This document shows positions 1-12,700 of a DNA stretch of 64,000 bases, one piece after another. The first letter of the stretch is position 1. Each line of letters starts with the position of its first letter. Source of the DNA: Parelaphostrongylus tenuis (taxonomy: Eukaryota > Nematoda > Chromadorea > Rhabditida > Metastrongylidae); assembly GCA_019055375.1 (NCBI GenBank), contig JAHQIW010007218.1, positions 1 to 64,000 on the forward strand. Direction: 5' to 3'. Below the pieces are notes generated by a model, which had not been told where the DNA came from, made no database searches, and saw only the letters and a program-made list of their open reading frames with translations. Both the position numbers and the translations under genes were made by a program.

Positions 1-1239
1 CAGAAATCTCTATAATTTTTGTAAAATGTGGTTATGACGTGCTTCCAAGCGACCACAGCTTTTACTTTGTTGTAAATTTGTTTAGTGAATTTATTTATTT
101 CTTGATTTATTTATCTATTATAATACGGCTGTAAACTGAAAGTAAATTGTTGACAGACCAACCAGCGTTGCAAAACACAACAATGTGTTGTAGATACCAC
201 GCAGTGTTGATGGGACGACAAGCTTCATCGAGTTCTCCTCTAATTTTGACATAGGTCACTGTATCTTAGAATTATTGGCTTTCACGTCTTACCTTTCATG
301 CCATCCTGCTGCGGCTTGTGATGGCAAGAATGAGATTGAGAAACCTGTTGGCTGTTCTCCATTTCGTAGAGAATGAAATGTGTGACCGACACAATCATGT
401 TATACAAAGCTTGACCACTAATCGAGGTTGTCAAAAGAATTGCAGTTTCTTATAGATATTATGAAGGTAAGGAAATGTGCACAAACTCTGATGCTGTTCA
501 AAGATAGAGTTGCCTCGTTCCGCCATGTCCAACACAGTAGGCATGATTATGAAGTGAAGTTCGATCGGTACTCTACAGAAGACCACAGCTATAAAATTCC
601 GATCTATACTAATCGAAAACAATTTCCGGTTGTTTTCAGTAATCCGGGGACAAATGAACATTTGAGCCCATTAGCTGGTCAAGTACATACCATATGAGTG
701 TTAGTAATCATTTGAAAGCTCAAATCTCTGGCAACGACCCCACATGGCCTGTTTTTACAGGACATCCTTTTATAACACTGTGAAGTTCACAATAAGTGCA
801 ACTTCAGAAGCGCATAGTTTTGCCGGACATAGTAGCTACAGGAAAACAGGAAGGAAACTCAGCAACAAGCCACCCACCGGAACCTTAATAGAGAGCAGCT
901 GAAGAGAATCACGAAGGTACAACATAGTTGATGTCTGCAGATATGAGAGGCATTATTACAATGCCCTAACAGTTTAAGAAGAAAACCATTCGACCAGCTC
1001 ACTGAAACCGCAGCTGATTTGAGATTATACAGCAGTAAGTTACTTATGGATACTAGTGATCAAATGCAGACCTATTGCTCATATGTTACGAAAACTAACA
1101 TTAGTACTTGCGATTTCGCGCTATCAATATCTCTGTTGATTAAATTTGAGAAGAATTAAAGGGACCTGGAATAAGAGCACCAATGAGATGGACCTACATG
1201 TCCGTCTTGCGAATGAAGCAGCTGTACTCTAAGCTAAAA
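1..1239. other. no confident gene
   Basis: Open frames here are short and conflicting. A block at 690-770 (gttagtaatcatttgaaagc tcaaatctctgg) belongs to a dispersed repeat also present near 3,580 and 27,900. The stretch 4-47 recurs in diverged form at 2,611-2,655. Confidence 0.6.
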
Positions 1240-1515
1240 TCAGTTGAATTTAGCTGGTTCATAGTTTATCTTACGCTCAGGTTGATCAAGCTCTTCGTAA
1301 TTGGTGCCGCACTCCTTATTTTTATGGAGGATCAAAAACACTGACTTGATAAATAAGTCTTCTTGAGGAATATATACGCATATAACCTCCACGATATAAG
1401 ACTGAGTTGGGTGACGCATCACCAAGGAATGATCAGCACTGAACGTTTTATCTTCACCACCCCATAGCCATAAGATCATCAGCTTGACAGAACAAACCTT
1501 GCTGATAAATAACAC
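1240..1515 (-). mobile_element. possible MULE-type transposase fragment
   Basis: A 91-codon open frame contains DKTFSADHSLVMRHPTQSYI, then LFIKSVFLILHKNKECGTNY and EELDQPERKINYEPAKFN. The order (D.TF, HPTQ..I, ...VFLIL..K....Y.EL......YEP) resembles the start of the MULE transposase catalytic domain, where the first Asp is in a D.TF-like motif. No termini or further domains were seen. It could also be an unrelated host exon. Confidence 0.35.
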
Positions 1516-1667
1516 AATTATTAGACAGCTACATTGAGAAAAAACTTATCACAGAACTAAAAATTCCCACTTCAGTAATTAAACAAATGAGCTGATGAGT
1601 AGACCCGATTTAAACCGAAACAATATACAAAATGCTTTTTCAGATGTACTATTATAGATGTAGTATC

Positions 1668-2163
1668 TCAGACTTTCCTTGATTTATATTTGTCTTCTAC
1701 TTTCTGCTGCTCGCTTCCCCAACTATTCTCATGGGTTGTACCATCTTCTACATCGCTATAAAGAGGACTAGGCGCCGCATCGACCAAGACCGTGACATCA
1801 TCTTCGGTATCGATAGCGATTGCATCATCACTTACTTGGAGCTGCACTTGGTCATGACAGCAGTCTTCGTTATTATCGGCTAAACCATATGTAACGTGTA
1901 AATCCTCCTTTTCATCCGTACCCGCTTCACAAATTTCAAAACGAACTCTGTTAGAAGTGGCCTCTGGTTGTGAGCACATTACCGAAGGTTCTGCTACAGA
2001 ATTCTTTCAGGCGACATTATCAACAGGTTTGGGAGAATTCTCCCCTTGTGCAACTGTTAGTGACTCAACTTTGAATAAGAGCCGTTGTGATGAAAGAAGT
2101 CGAAAAACCTCCTGAATTTGCTCGCTTCCATCGCATAAAGCAACAGCTTCGTCATATTCAATT
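1668..2163 (-). pseudogene. unrecognised acidic terminal exon with an in-frame TGA
   Basis: An open frame after a plausible acceptor (actcacag) reads IEYDEAVALCDGSEQIQEVF and on to PKPVDNVA, meets TGA at 2007-2009, then continues in the same frame as SVAEPSVMCSQPEATSNRVR and a strongly acidic tail (DDAIAIDTEDDVTVLVDAAP) to TGA at 1668-1670. Both halves look like genuine protein: low in random-frame residues and rich in D/E/S/T. The start of the gene is not found; upstream exons would lie between 2.2 and 6 kb. I do not recognise the family. The internal TGA could be a CGA to TGA change, a sequencing error or real decay. Confidence 0.5.
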
Positions 2164-5100
2164 CTGTGAGTGACTACTGAAATAAGTATGGAAATCCATG
2201 TATAATTTCAAGATGAGAGATAAACAACAAATCCCAGATCAAACTATAGAAAACATGATAATCAATATCACCCTGGAATCAACGCTGCTTCAAATTTGTT
2301 GAACAGGCAATTGGTTGAATATTAGTACGCAAATCTTAGCTTTATTTCTCCAGTACCATTGCTCTACGCTATTCTGTATTCAAGGTCCACATTGAGTTTC
2401 CACCTAAAAAATCTCATCAGATAATGCAGCTTTCCAAAATCGCGCCAGTATTACGCAAACGTAAATCGGCTCAGAAAGTGAACTGGAAAAGAATGATAAT
2501 TCACATATTTCTGTGGACTTATAGATGCGCCAAATAGCCGAGTAACTCTAGAAAACGATAACACAAATTGAATGCATTGTCCTATTAAGGGCCCGAAGGG
2601 ACAGGTAGAAAATCCCTACAGCTTTCGCCAAATGTGGATATGACGTGTTCCGGAGTAATATAATAGTACACTTTTCAGTGAGTCACGCATACGTGCAATA
2701 ACATTTTCTATCTGAGAATACATATCCATAGGAAGCACTATTCTGCCGTATTTGACCCCTAACAGACGGCTATAGAAACCGATGCGCGCGTAGGAAATTG
2801 CGCAATTTTTGATTTTTGACTAAGTTTCTGTTCTTTGTTTTGGCCAAAGTTTTGGAATTCCTGTACTACTTTGATGGAAAAAAATTTCTCTACGTCTCTT
2901 ATATGCCTTTGATTTAGTTATACTTGTCTTCTAAAAAGAAAAGCGCTCGTTTACTAGGCAATCGTACTGAATTTAGCATTCAATCAATTGTGTACATTGT
3001 ACAAAGGTGAGCACAAGAAATACTCTTAGTTTGCTCTTCTTTAGTTCTATACAACACCCAAGAGTCATTATAGTAAACGAAACTGAAGAACAGCTAGTAA
3101 GTTATCAAAAATTATTATGCATGCTGTATTCGACACGTGTTCATCGGAACTCACACCATATTAGGTTATACGTCACTCGTTATTCTCGATTATTCAAAGT
3201 TGACGTAAGTGAGAAAAGATTGAGCACTTATGGATACTGGAAAAATTCTGAGCGGTAACGGACAACCGTGGTTGAATAAAAGGCTTAGAACATCGGCATC
3301 ACACAAACTATTGTCAGAAATATGTGTCGTCCAAGGAGTATTCTTGATGCATCTATCCATATCCTCGCCCATATTCAAAAAACGAAGTTTTAATTACTTA
3401 TCGAGCTTATAGTAAATACTCGACAGCTCTAACATTGAGAATCTGAAAGGTGTGCTCTATCTATCAATTAATTTTTATATTATGCTGTAAAGGTAAGTAA
3501 AAATTGTCGGTACTTATATGTTAGACGGAGACAAAGTTCTAAGTCTAACTCATTCGCTGGCCAGGATCCTTTCATAGAAGTGTTAGCAATCATTAGAAAG
3601 CCCAAATTTCTGGCTACAACTCATTGTCAAGCTTTCAAATCAAATATGTTCCCAGAGAACGTTTTTTTGGTTCTATATCATGTGGCATCTAGAATAAGAT
3701 TTCAATTCTCATTCGCCTTTCGCCTTCATTTTTACCACGCGTATAAATCGCTGGCATCACGAGGAGCATATCAGCGTGTAGATGATTTTCCGTACCATCA
3801 CAATTTACGTTTTTATCTAAAGCTTCTGTCGATTTAGTGAAAAATCTCCAATTCAATAACAATATAACGCAATCTGTCGTTCCGCTCTGCGCCACGTACC
3901 CCCGCTCCGTGAGTTGGTTGGTGAGCAAAGTTGCCGAAGATGTTCATAGGTGAGTAAAATGTAAAGTCAAGCTGCAACAACGACGTGTCTAATAGGATAA
4001 TTTGATGTATATGATAAAGGGAAGCCACAGCAACGACTTGTTAGTAAGATAGTCGCCTGATCATCCGCGTAACTGGACGGTGATCACCGCGCTATGCGTC
4101 AAAACGGCGGCAACTATTGTTGTTTCATTGAGGATTCTTTTCTACCACATCGACATAAACCTTTAGTGAAAACGTGTGCTTTTAGCACAATGAAATTTTT
4201 TGTACAAGCTTACATGCCTTTCGCGCTTCTAGTGATTTATACTTGTAGTAAAAATGAACGTGAAATGCCAAATAAAATTTTATCTAAATACTACAGCGTT
4301 GTAAAAGGATGTTTTGAAAAAAAAACAACGACGTATAGTTGTAGGCCGAGATTTATGCTTTCGAATAACTACTCACACTCCTATGAAAATTTCCTGCTCA
4401 GCGAATGAGATTGGCTTAGATATTTGTCAGCCTTTTAACATGTGAGTGCAATTTTTCCTTCACCCTCAAGCATCTTTCGTTGGGCAGAGAGTTTTCATTC
4501 AGACATTCAATAATTATTCGATAACACAAATCTCAGCGATCTCAATGATAAACATGGTTTAGAGAAGAGGCGTTTTATTGCGTTGTTAGAGCTAAAAGAT
4601 TATTAAGTATCACACTCGGCACCGTGTCGATCGCGCAGCGCAAATTACATGTGACCTTTGGTACGCGCCTAGTGTAAAACTCAGTATTCTTTTTGCTGTA
4701 AAGATGAACTAGGAAAGTCTGTCTTACAACTAAGCATATACTTGAATGTTTCAAATTTAACGCCATCGATTGGGTATGAAGGCCTGTGAGAAAAGCCGCG
4801 TCTAGCGAAAAATACTCGGATGTGCAACAAAGTTTTATACTTGTTGCTACACCTAGTGAAGAGCTTTTGAACGGCAGCCACCTAATACCAGTATTGCCGC
4901 TGCGATAAAGGGATTTCTTGCAAGACCAAGAACACTGATATATTGCCTGAATTTTTCAAGAAAAGCTTTGCTGTTCGAAAGACACTTGAGTGTTAAATAA
5001 CATATTCTTTTGGTTGTTGCAGTGCATTACAAAGACCTTTTGAGAAATGAAGTACACCTTTCAATTTTTTGAGATTTAGGTTACCGAATAATATCTAATA

Positions 5101-6180
5101 TGCCTGCAGAGAGCGGAAAATACTTTTTTTGAATATGGGTGTTGATAGGGAAGATATCGTATCATGCGCAATGATGAACGCGCGCGATTCGTACACTTGT
5201 TCGAGCTACATACTAGAAATGCTCCAGATAGACCTTTATTAGAAATGTTTCGTTGAAAGAGATGTGCTTTTAAGCTACGTTCTTGCAATACAGGCGATGC
5301 ATATGCAAAATAGGACATGGAAGTTGGTTCATTTTTTACAATGATATGGTATTACCGTTGAAAAATGAAGGATTTCAAGAGAAAAATCACTCCGTATTCT
5401 ATAAAGCCTCTGTAAAAGGTTCACTGGTGATAGTCTATCTTTGATGTAACAATAGGATACCTCTGACTAATGAAATTTCACAAATAATTACCAATAAACC
5501 ACCTATGACGTCCTAACGGCGGAGTAGCATTCTAGGCGTGAAATGTGATCTTCTCTTCGCTCTTACAGCGTTCTATGATAAGCTTTCAAAAAATCTTTTA
5601 CATTACCAAAATTCTCAAAATTATGTTAGCTAACAACTTATGAAGCTTTACTGAGTAGCCATATCAAAGCCCCAGCCGAGCAAATAAAGAAAATTGAGTG
5701 TGAAAAATTATGTTATTTTCGCTGTTGCAACGCAACGAAAAGGGTTTTCTAAGAACTAAAGATATCTTCAAATGCAGAGATTCAAGCTTTCGAATAATAC
5801 CAACTTTCTGAGAGATAGCTTTTATGCGGCGAGAAAGACCTTCAAACATCCGTGTACCTCAGCCGGCACACGTCGTTCGTTAAGGGTTAAAATGCAGAAA
5901 CATTTCAAAGAAAGATTCCGGTGTGCGTTCCCTTTCTAGCTGCACATCTATACAAATACGAGACCTCTACAGACATGCGAACCCCTTGTTGTACATCTCA
6001 ACTACGATCTCAAAAGCACACTTTGCCAGGATGAAGCACTTATCAATTCATGTCTATGCCATGGAAGATTTAATAGAGGATTTTGCAAGAGAAGACCGAC
6101 GAAACGACAAATATCCTCTTTGATCTCATTTGTTAGTAAGAATACGTGACTATTAAACAGATTCGGCTGCTAATCGAAGA
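2164..6180. other. AT-rich region without a confident gene
   Basis: Probably intron or flank of the acidic exon at 1.7-2.2 kb. It contains several diverged copies of a dispersed repeat whose core is ttcgaatgcttgaatctc (near 3,580, 4,510 and 5,770) next to a degenerate ttttattgcgttg block. No coding segment stood out on either strand. Confidence 0.5.
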
Positions 6181-6499
6181 TTATTTTCCTAACACCTTTA
6201 TGGAATACGTATCCGTCCCATCAGGACCTAGGACTGCACTCATCTTACTTTCGCAGTTAGAAGGATTTTGGTAAGCTCTATAAATTCCTTTTCCAACTTC
6301 TGCTGCATAGGCGATAACTGCTGATCGTTCCTCTATAAGATCATTTTATTGCCTCTCTGCAGAGTTTTGCAAGTTCGGAAATCGCTTGTTGGATTCCTGC
6401 GGCTTGTGTGATTCTATAGTGACCAATCACTGCTAGGTTTCTTTTATGCACACACCACTTTGACACAGTTGAAAACCCTTTGTGAAAGAAGAAATGCAT
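6181..6499 (-). pseudogene. unrecognised short coding segment downstream of dpyd-1, one base out of frame
   Basis: From an ATG at 6499 the frame reads MHFFFHKGFSTVSKWCVHKR, then ITQAAGIQQAISELAKLCRE, and stops at TGA after an A4 run. Dropping one base of that run (T4 at 6344-6347 on the plus strand) lets it continue as LIEERSAVIAYAAEVGKGIY and DGTDTYSIKVLGK to TAA at 6181, about 105 residues. The second half is clearly protein-like, with CESKMSAVLGPDG. An acceptor (cactatag) in front of ITQAAG means the true first exon could differ. It begins 129 nt after the dpyd-1 stop codon. Family unknown. Confidence 0.45.
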
Positions 6500-6627
6500 T
6501 TGAACTGTTTACTATGAATATCCTTCATCTAAGCAGAGATGGAAAATCATGTAATGTCCTACAATTCAAGAACATCAATGCTAAAACAGGATGAAGTGTC
6601 TAAGATTTCCTAGATGAATAATGTTTC

Positions 6628-6751
6628 CTATACATTGAGTTTCAGGAGAGTTGGTACTCCTGACTCAAAGTTCGCGTTTGTGCCACGATAGGGAGCTTTC
6701 CACATGCCTTTCCTTGGCACCATTTGAATGCACTCCGGAATTGGGCAAACA
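6628..6751 (-). CDS. dpyd-1: dpyd-1 exon 27 (stop codon)
   Basis: Residues 993-1033 and [23 protein letters not shown], ending [18 protein letters not shown] completes the last Fe-S motif. Acceptor ttttcag in phase 2, which is the independent proof that exon 26 carries one base too many. No AATAAA is visible close downstream. Confidence 0.93.
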
Positions 6752-9700
6752 CTGAAAAGAACATTGTCTATGGGTGTGAGTTTTGAATAGGTTTGAAAAG
6801 GTCTGTTAATAGCACCTGTAGCAGAGAGTGCATCCTGTGCAGTCATCTTCGTTCACCTTTGCTTGATGTGTGGCGTGGCTGAACGAAATTGCTTGGTAAC
6901 CCGAATCATTGCATGCCATATAACATTTTCCGCAGTTTTATACAAAGGTCCTTATCCACATCACATCATCACAGTTATTTAATGTAAGAAAAAATCCACC
7001 ATTACATCGTCAATCACTGCAACCTTCTGCTGCTTGTTGTCCAAGGTATCAAAGGACCCGATTCGGGATAATGCAGACCCAATGACGTCCTGAATGTTAG
7101 TATTATCGAGGCTCTTATTCGATGCTGAATAGCATCGAGTAGTGCAACATTATTTTCTCACTTAGCAAATATAGGTTGAAGAAGCTTTGTTTATTAACAC
7201 ATTGGCGGCTGGGTGGGCTTGTGGACAACGAGAATACTTAGGGTAGTAGAACATCGACAAAGTTTTAAACTGACAATCTTTGTCGCATTAATTTCTTCCT
7301 GTTGTTAGCAACCACGGACCCCCTTCGATGAGGAATCCCGCACAGCTAGTCGGTAGGGTGCGTGGCACGTTCCCAGGTGGTGGATGGGAGAATCAAACGC
7401 GAACCAGAGCAGCCGTGTGCTTATCAGAGACACAGATGGATTTAGGAAAGACCTCCTTGCTTTTGCAGCAGCGATAGCTGCTGAGAAGTACATGGGAGAC
7501 AATTAGGAGTTGCCTCCAACAAATAAGCTCCTCCCGTTCTTTCGAGAGAGACTGGGAGCTGCTCGTGAGTGACGTTGAAAACCCATCAAGCTATGCGTTG
7601 GGTATCAAAATCCTAAAAGCAGCAGTAAATGTGGGCCTCGTTCCCTGACCCCGGAAAAGCCCCGGCACGGCAGCGTTGGATGGGACGAGTGCGGAGAGGC
7701 TGCTGAAATCTTAGGGTCAGCTAGGCTGCCAAAATCGAAACGGACTAAAAGGACCATCAGTGCCTATAGCGCAGCAACACTTGCACACGAATCCGCTGTA
7801 GAAGATCTATTGTTGCAAGCAAGCAGGATGAGGTGCACTGTCATTGGCCTGACTGAGACGAGTAAAGGCTATCTTTTTCACGTTGTTTATGACACCAGAG
7901 AAGAAGTGTTGCTTGGAACATGCGATCGCAGAAGTGTCGGCGGCGTTGAGGTTTTCGACAAATCGAATTTGACCGCGAACATCGATTAATTTTAACAACT
8001 GACAACCCATGTCGGGCGATTGCGCTCGATACGATGTGGATCAATGCTGGCTTTAACCATCATCGCTTTGACTACGCACTAGCATCAAGCTATGACGAAG
8101 ACGAAATTGAAGCGTTCTGCATGGACCTTGAAATTCTTTAGAGAAGACCATACATTCCTCAGTGTCATTGTTGGCGACTTTGACGCGAAAACTGGGCCTA
8201 GAAAAATGTCTGGAGAACGTCACATCGGGACCCACGGACTAGAGTAGATTAAACACGGTGAGAGGCTATCTGAGTTTATCATGACGACCCAAACCATCCA
8301 TGGTAACTCACTAATTTCAAAGCCCCGCTCTAAACGGTGGACGCGGAAGTTTCGCAATGGACATACCATAACGAAATAGACCACATTTTTGCAAATCGAA
8401 GGTTTCGCCGGTGCAGTGTGGCTGTTCTTCGCAAGTTCTACACGAGGTCAGATCATCGTTTCCTTCGCACAACGCTCTGTTCTTTGCGGAAAGGAGAGAA
8501 AGCCACTAAATTCAAACAACGAAGTCCCAAAGCCATCACAAACTGGAATGTTTTCAAGACATTAGTCAGCTCTCGGGAGGATACCGATGTCGATAACATA
8601 GACAAAAAATTCGACTGGATCATCAAACCTCTTCACGTTAGAGCTATGAAAATCGAGAGTCATAAACCCACTAGGAAACTCTTCTCTCCGCAACTCTCGA
8701 GCTGATACGTCAACGTGGAATCCCGTGAGCTACAAGCAACCGAACTCTCACTTCCAAACTTGCGAAACGCTGCAGAAAAACTATAAAAGAAAATCTCAAA
8801 ATTAGACGAGCAGCAATTATGACAGAAGTTGCAGTAGCTGGGAAGGGCATTCGCAAAGCTCAACGAAGGTTTGCCAATTACTAGATAAAGATGATTGCAC
8901 TCCATCGTTTTGACGGGACACATACAGCCTCCAGAAGGACAATGGAAAAAATCACTCAGGATTCCCACTCAGATCTCTTCAATAGCTATGTTTTCTTTGT
9001 TATTTTATTTCAACGGTTTTCTCTTCAGAAATCTCACACGCAAGGCCGTCGGTGATGAATAGAATAACACATGGTCCAGACAGGAACAGACTAAAACACC
9101 TAAAAAACCTACCGCCAGTTCTCATCAACACCCTGGATCAGCTTTTCAGTCATTTGCTGTCAAACTGCAAGGTTCTGAACCAATGGAAAACCAGCGAGAC
9201 CGTGCTGTTATTCAAAAGGGGAGACCTTCACGGTATAGGCAATTATCGCCCTAATCTGCATGCTGTCTGTTGCCTATAAACTCTTTACTCGAGTCATCCT
9301 AAACAGGATTGACGAAGATTGGACGAAGGGCTGTCATGCGAACAGGCAGGATTCCGAAAAGGTTGTAGTATCACAGATCACATCCACACGATTACAAGAC
9401 TAATTGAAGTTCCACGAGAATACAGACTACCGTTTTGTTTTACTTTTCGATTTGAAGAAAGCCACTGATTGAGTGGAAACAGGAGCGGTTATAGAGGATC
9501 TGGATAACCAAATTGACCTACTCGGTACATAACGATCCTTCGTGAGCATCATAAAGATTTCACGACCAAAATGTCGCCATTCTACAATAGCCATCGACGT
9601 ATGAAGAGGGGTTCGACAAGGCGATGCAATTTTACCAAAAATATTCACTGCCACTATCCAAAACGTGATGCCAACATTAGAATGGGACGATATGGGAGTG

Positions 9701-12700
9701 AAACTTCACGATCGACTATTAAGCTATCTTTGATTCGCCGATGATATATCCTCATAACATTCAGCCAAGCGGAACGAATGCTGACCGATTTCTGCAAGGC
9801 CGTTGGAAAGATGGCCTTCACCTAAATCTGGAGAAAACGATGCTTATGAGGAACTAATCTGTTTTCAATGCCCCACTCACGCTCAACGAAACCAATACTG
9901 AATGCTTCAGTTAGGTCTATCCAGGTTACGAAATCAACATGATGAACGACCTAGCTCCAGCGTTGAGCAGAAGCAAACGATAGGCTTGGAGAACATTCAA
10001 GAGCATCGAGGGTGTAGTGAAGAAAACAAAGAATATTCAACTCCTTGCTCACGTTTTTGGCTCGACGATTACCCCAGCCCTAACGTGTGCAGCAGAAACC
10101 TGGTCGATAAGTAGACAGGATGAAAGATCACTTGACGTTATTGAACGCACAGTCGGAGCGTCGATGCTAGGAGTATCTCGCATCGCCGAAATGAGGGGAA
10201 GGATTCGAAGTTCCGACTTACGTCAACGACCGAAGATCAAAGACGCCGTTCTACACACCAGTATATCGAAAATGAGGAGGGCCGGACATGTGATGCGCTT
10301 CAACGAGAACCGATGGACGTAGACCGTTACTGACTGGATTTCTCGAAATATCAAGCGCTCTAGAGGAAGACCATCGACCTGATGGCCCGATTTTTTCAAG
10401 AAAAGCCTAAAGGAAAGATATGATACCCAAGAAATCCTTGGAGCAAGGAGGACCCACTGGGCTACTCTTGCACGCGACAGAAAAATAGAAGTGTTGCTGG
10501 TGCTCGCTAGAGTCACTCGGCAATCAGCGGGACGACAGGTGATAAGGCAATACGGGTCAACATATGCGGCACAGTAAGGAGCACCACCGTGATCTGCTGT
10601 AGGGGATCCTGCTTATTCAAACTCTTTGAAGCTAAAGATAAGAGAAGCGTTTGATGCGTAAAGAGATATGAAGTACCGACGATTCGTAGATTCTGCAAGC
10701 TCAGTATCTCATCGCAGTGAAGTGATCAAGCTTATGTGTTGCTGAATGAAGGTGTCAGCAGCTATCAATTTATGGTTCAATTAGTATTACTCACTGTGAT
10801 CTGAGATGTGTGTTTCAAACGAGTATTTTCAAGTTTCAATCCAGAAGTGGTACATGCGAACGTCAAGTGTTAACCAGCAACGACAGTTACAATTTTCCCA
10901 CATAGACTCAAAGTACCTGAATAGTAGGAATTTTTTCCACTGCTGTATCTGGTCGATGACTGAAGGTGTCGCGTACTGGTTCTGTATCAGATTTCACTAA
11001 TAAGTCCCTTTCCAGCTTTGCTCGTTCTTCTCGATATTTTCCAAAATTTGGTAGCCCCTAGAAAACAATTATCACAGAATTTTCTTCTATTAAAAACAGA
11101 AGCTGGTTTAGTACGTCTTCACCGTATTTTTCACTGCGACAGGTTTTCCCTTCTGATGTTTTTCAACAGGAGGGCTTTGTCCATTCCAGTCCTTAAGTGA
11201 TTTTGCTCCTTTAAGATAGAGAAGTGCCCGCAAACCACAGCAATAGTCATCCACCACCGTGAAATCTTGGTTTTGTACAGCAGAGCAAACCTGTGTGGAG
11301 GTAATTGAATTTTATAGAACTCACAAAAACATCTTAAATGGAGTGGCAAATCTCTGTATATCATACGCTGGCGGATGAACGTGTATTACTAGCTTGCAAT
11401 TTCGCGGCCATTTGATATGCCTTATAGAAGCTCCTACTGCATTACTGGTGATCGGTTAATAACTCAGTATCTGGCAAAGGCACATTGAAACCCGTTCTGT
11501 ATAGCTAACTTATGGAGATATACAAAAACGGTTTTTTTTAGAACGGGCACAATTTACGAGCGAGGGACAGATGCCAGTTCAGAGAGCGACTATTAGAGAG
11601 ACATGTCGTCAGGCACAAAGATGTCTTTATTGCGCTTCGACGTTGAATTTTGGCACGTGGAGACACCGTCCCGCCACGATAAACTGTTAAGTTATCTATA
11701 TTTATACAGCAAATTTTTGTGGTGTTCAATATCAATACGATTTGTTTGTGGAATGGTCACTCGTTAAACAATATATTTCCATTATGTTGTGCCTTATTTC
11801 AGACTATTACGCTGATAAAATGCGACCAATGTTGTAAACACTTAACATCCTCAAACTTCTATAGTAAGCATTTTTGCAGCCATCATAACCCATTACAAGT
11901 GTACGTAGTATTACTGACAAGGTTTAGAAGCTGACAATCTATACATATAACTAAAAATCATGCAACCAAAATCAATTATAATTATACATATTCTCTATAC
12001 AATTTGCAATCCTTAGAAGAGAACCTTCATACTTGATATAACTCAGGACAACTATTAAAAAACTTCAGTCGATACTTTTGTTGCACTGGATGCAGTGAGT
12101 GTTTATCTACTCAAAACGTACACTAGTAGATATTGAGATCTGATTGAGTGCTAGTGCTCCGCTGTGGGCAATTAGAATTTGCTACGGCGGATCACTACAA
12201 GAGAATGTCTTCGTTTTTAGATATACTTCCAATATAAAGCTAATCGAAGGTGTTTTGATTTTGAGTACTTACTGTAGGGAACCGCATAATCAAATCTGGA
12301 TTTTTGAATCAGTACTTGCAAAATTCTGAACAACGTCTCAGCAGACTCTTCACTGCCTCATCAGATATGTAAGTGACTGAGAAGAAGAATGGTCTTATAC
12401 ATCGGTCCATCACATCCAAACACAGGATAGTAATATACTCCAGATTCATCGTCCTCAAAAAATGGGAAATAATTAGGTACTACATAAACTGCCCTATCAC
12501 TGCTAGCGCCGTCATCAAAAACTTCAACTTTGCCGCAGAGTTGCCTCAGTGTCTGTGTACACCGTGTTTTCAACATCAAGATCCTTGAACACACCCGATG
12601 AAGAGTCCATGGAGTAAAGCTTTTCAGTCACAATCATAAGCAGCAATCTTCCCAAAAATGATAAACGTGGCGGGCTACTATAACATAAAAGAAGCATCTT

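Noticed and set aside
2007..2009. In-frame TGA as a selenocysteine codon
   Set aside because: Nematodes are known for a single selenoprotein, thioredoxin reductase, which this is not, and no SECIS-like structure was noticed.
8660..9654. Minus-strand open frames of 75-102 codons opposite the LINE
   Set aside because: They are antisense shadows of the endonuclease/reverse transcriptase remnants on the plus strand.
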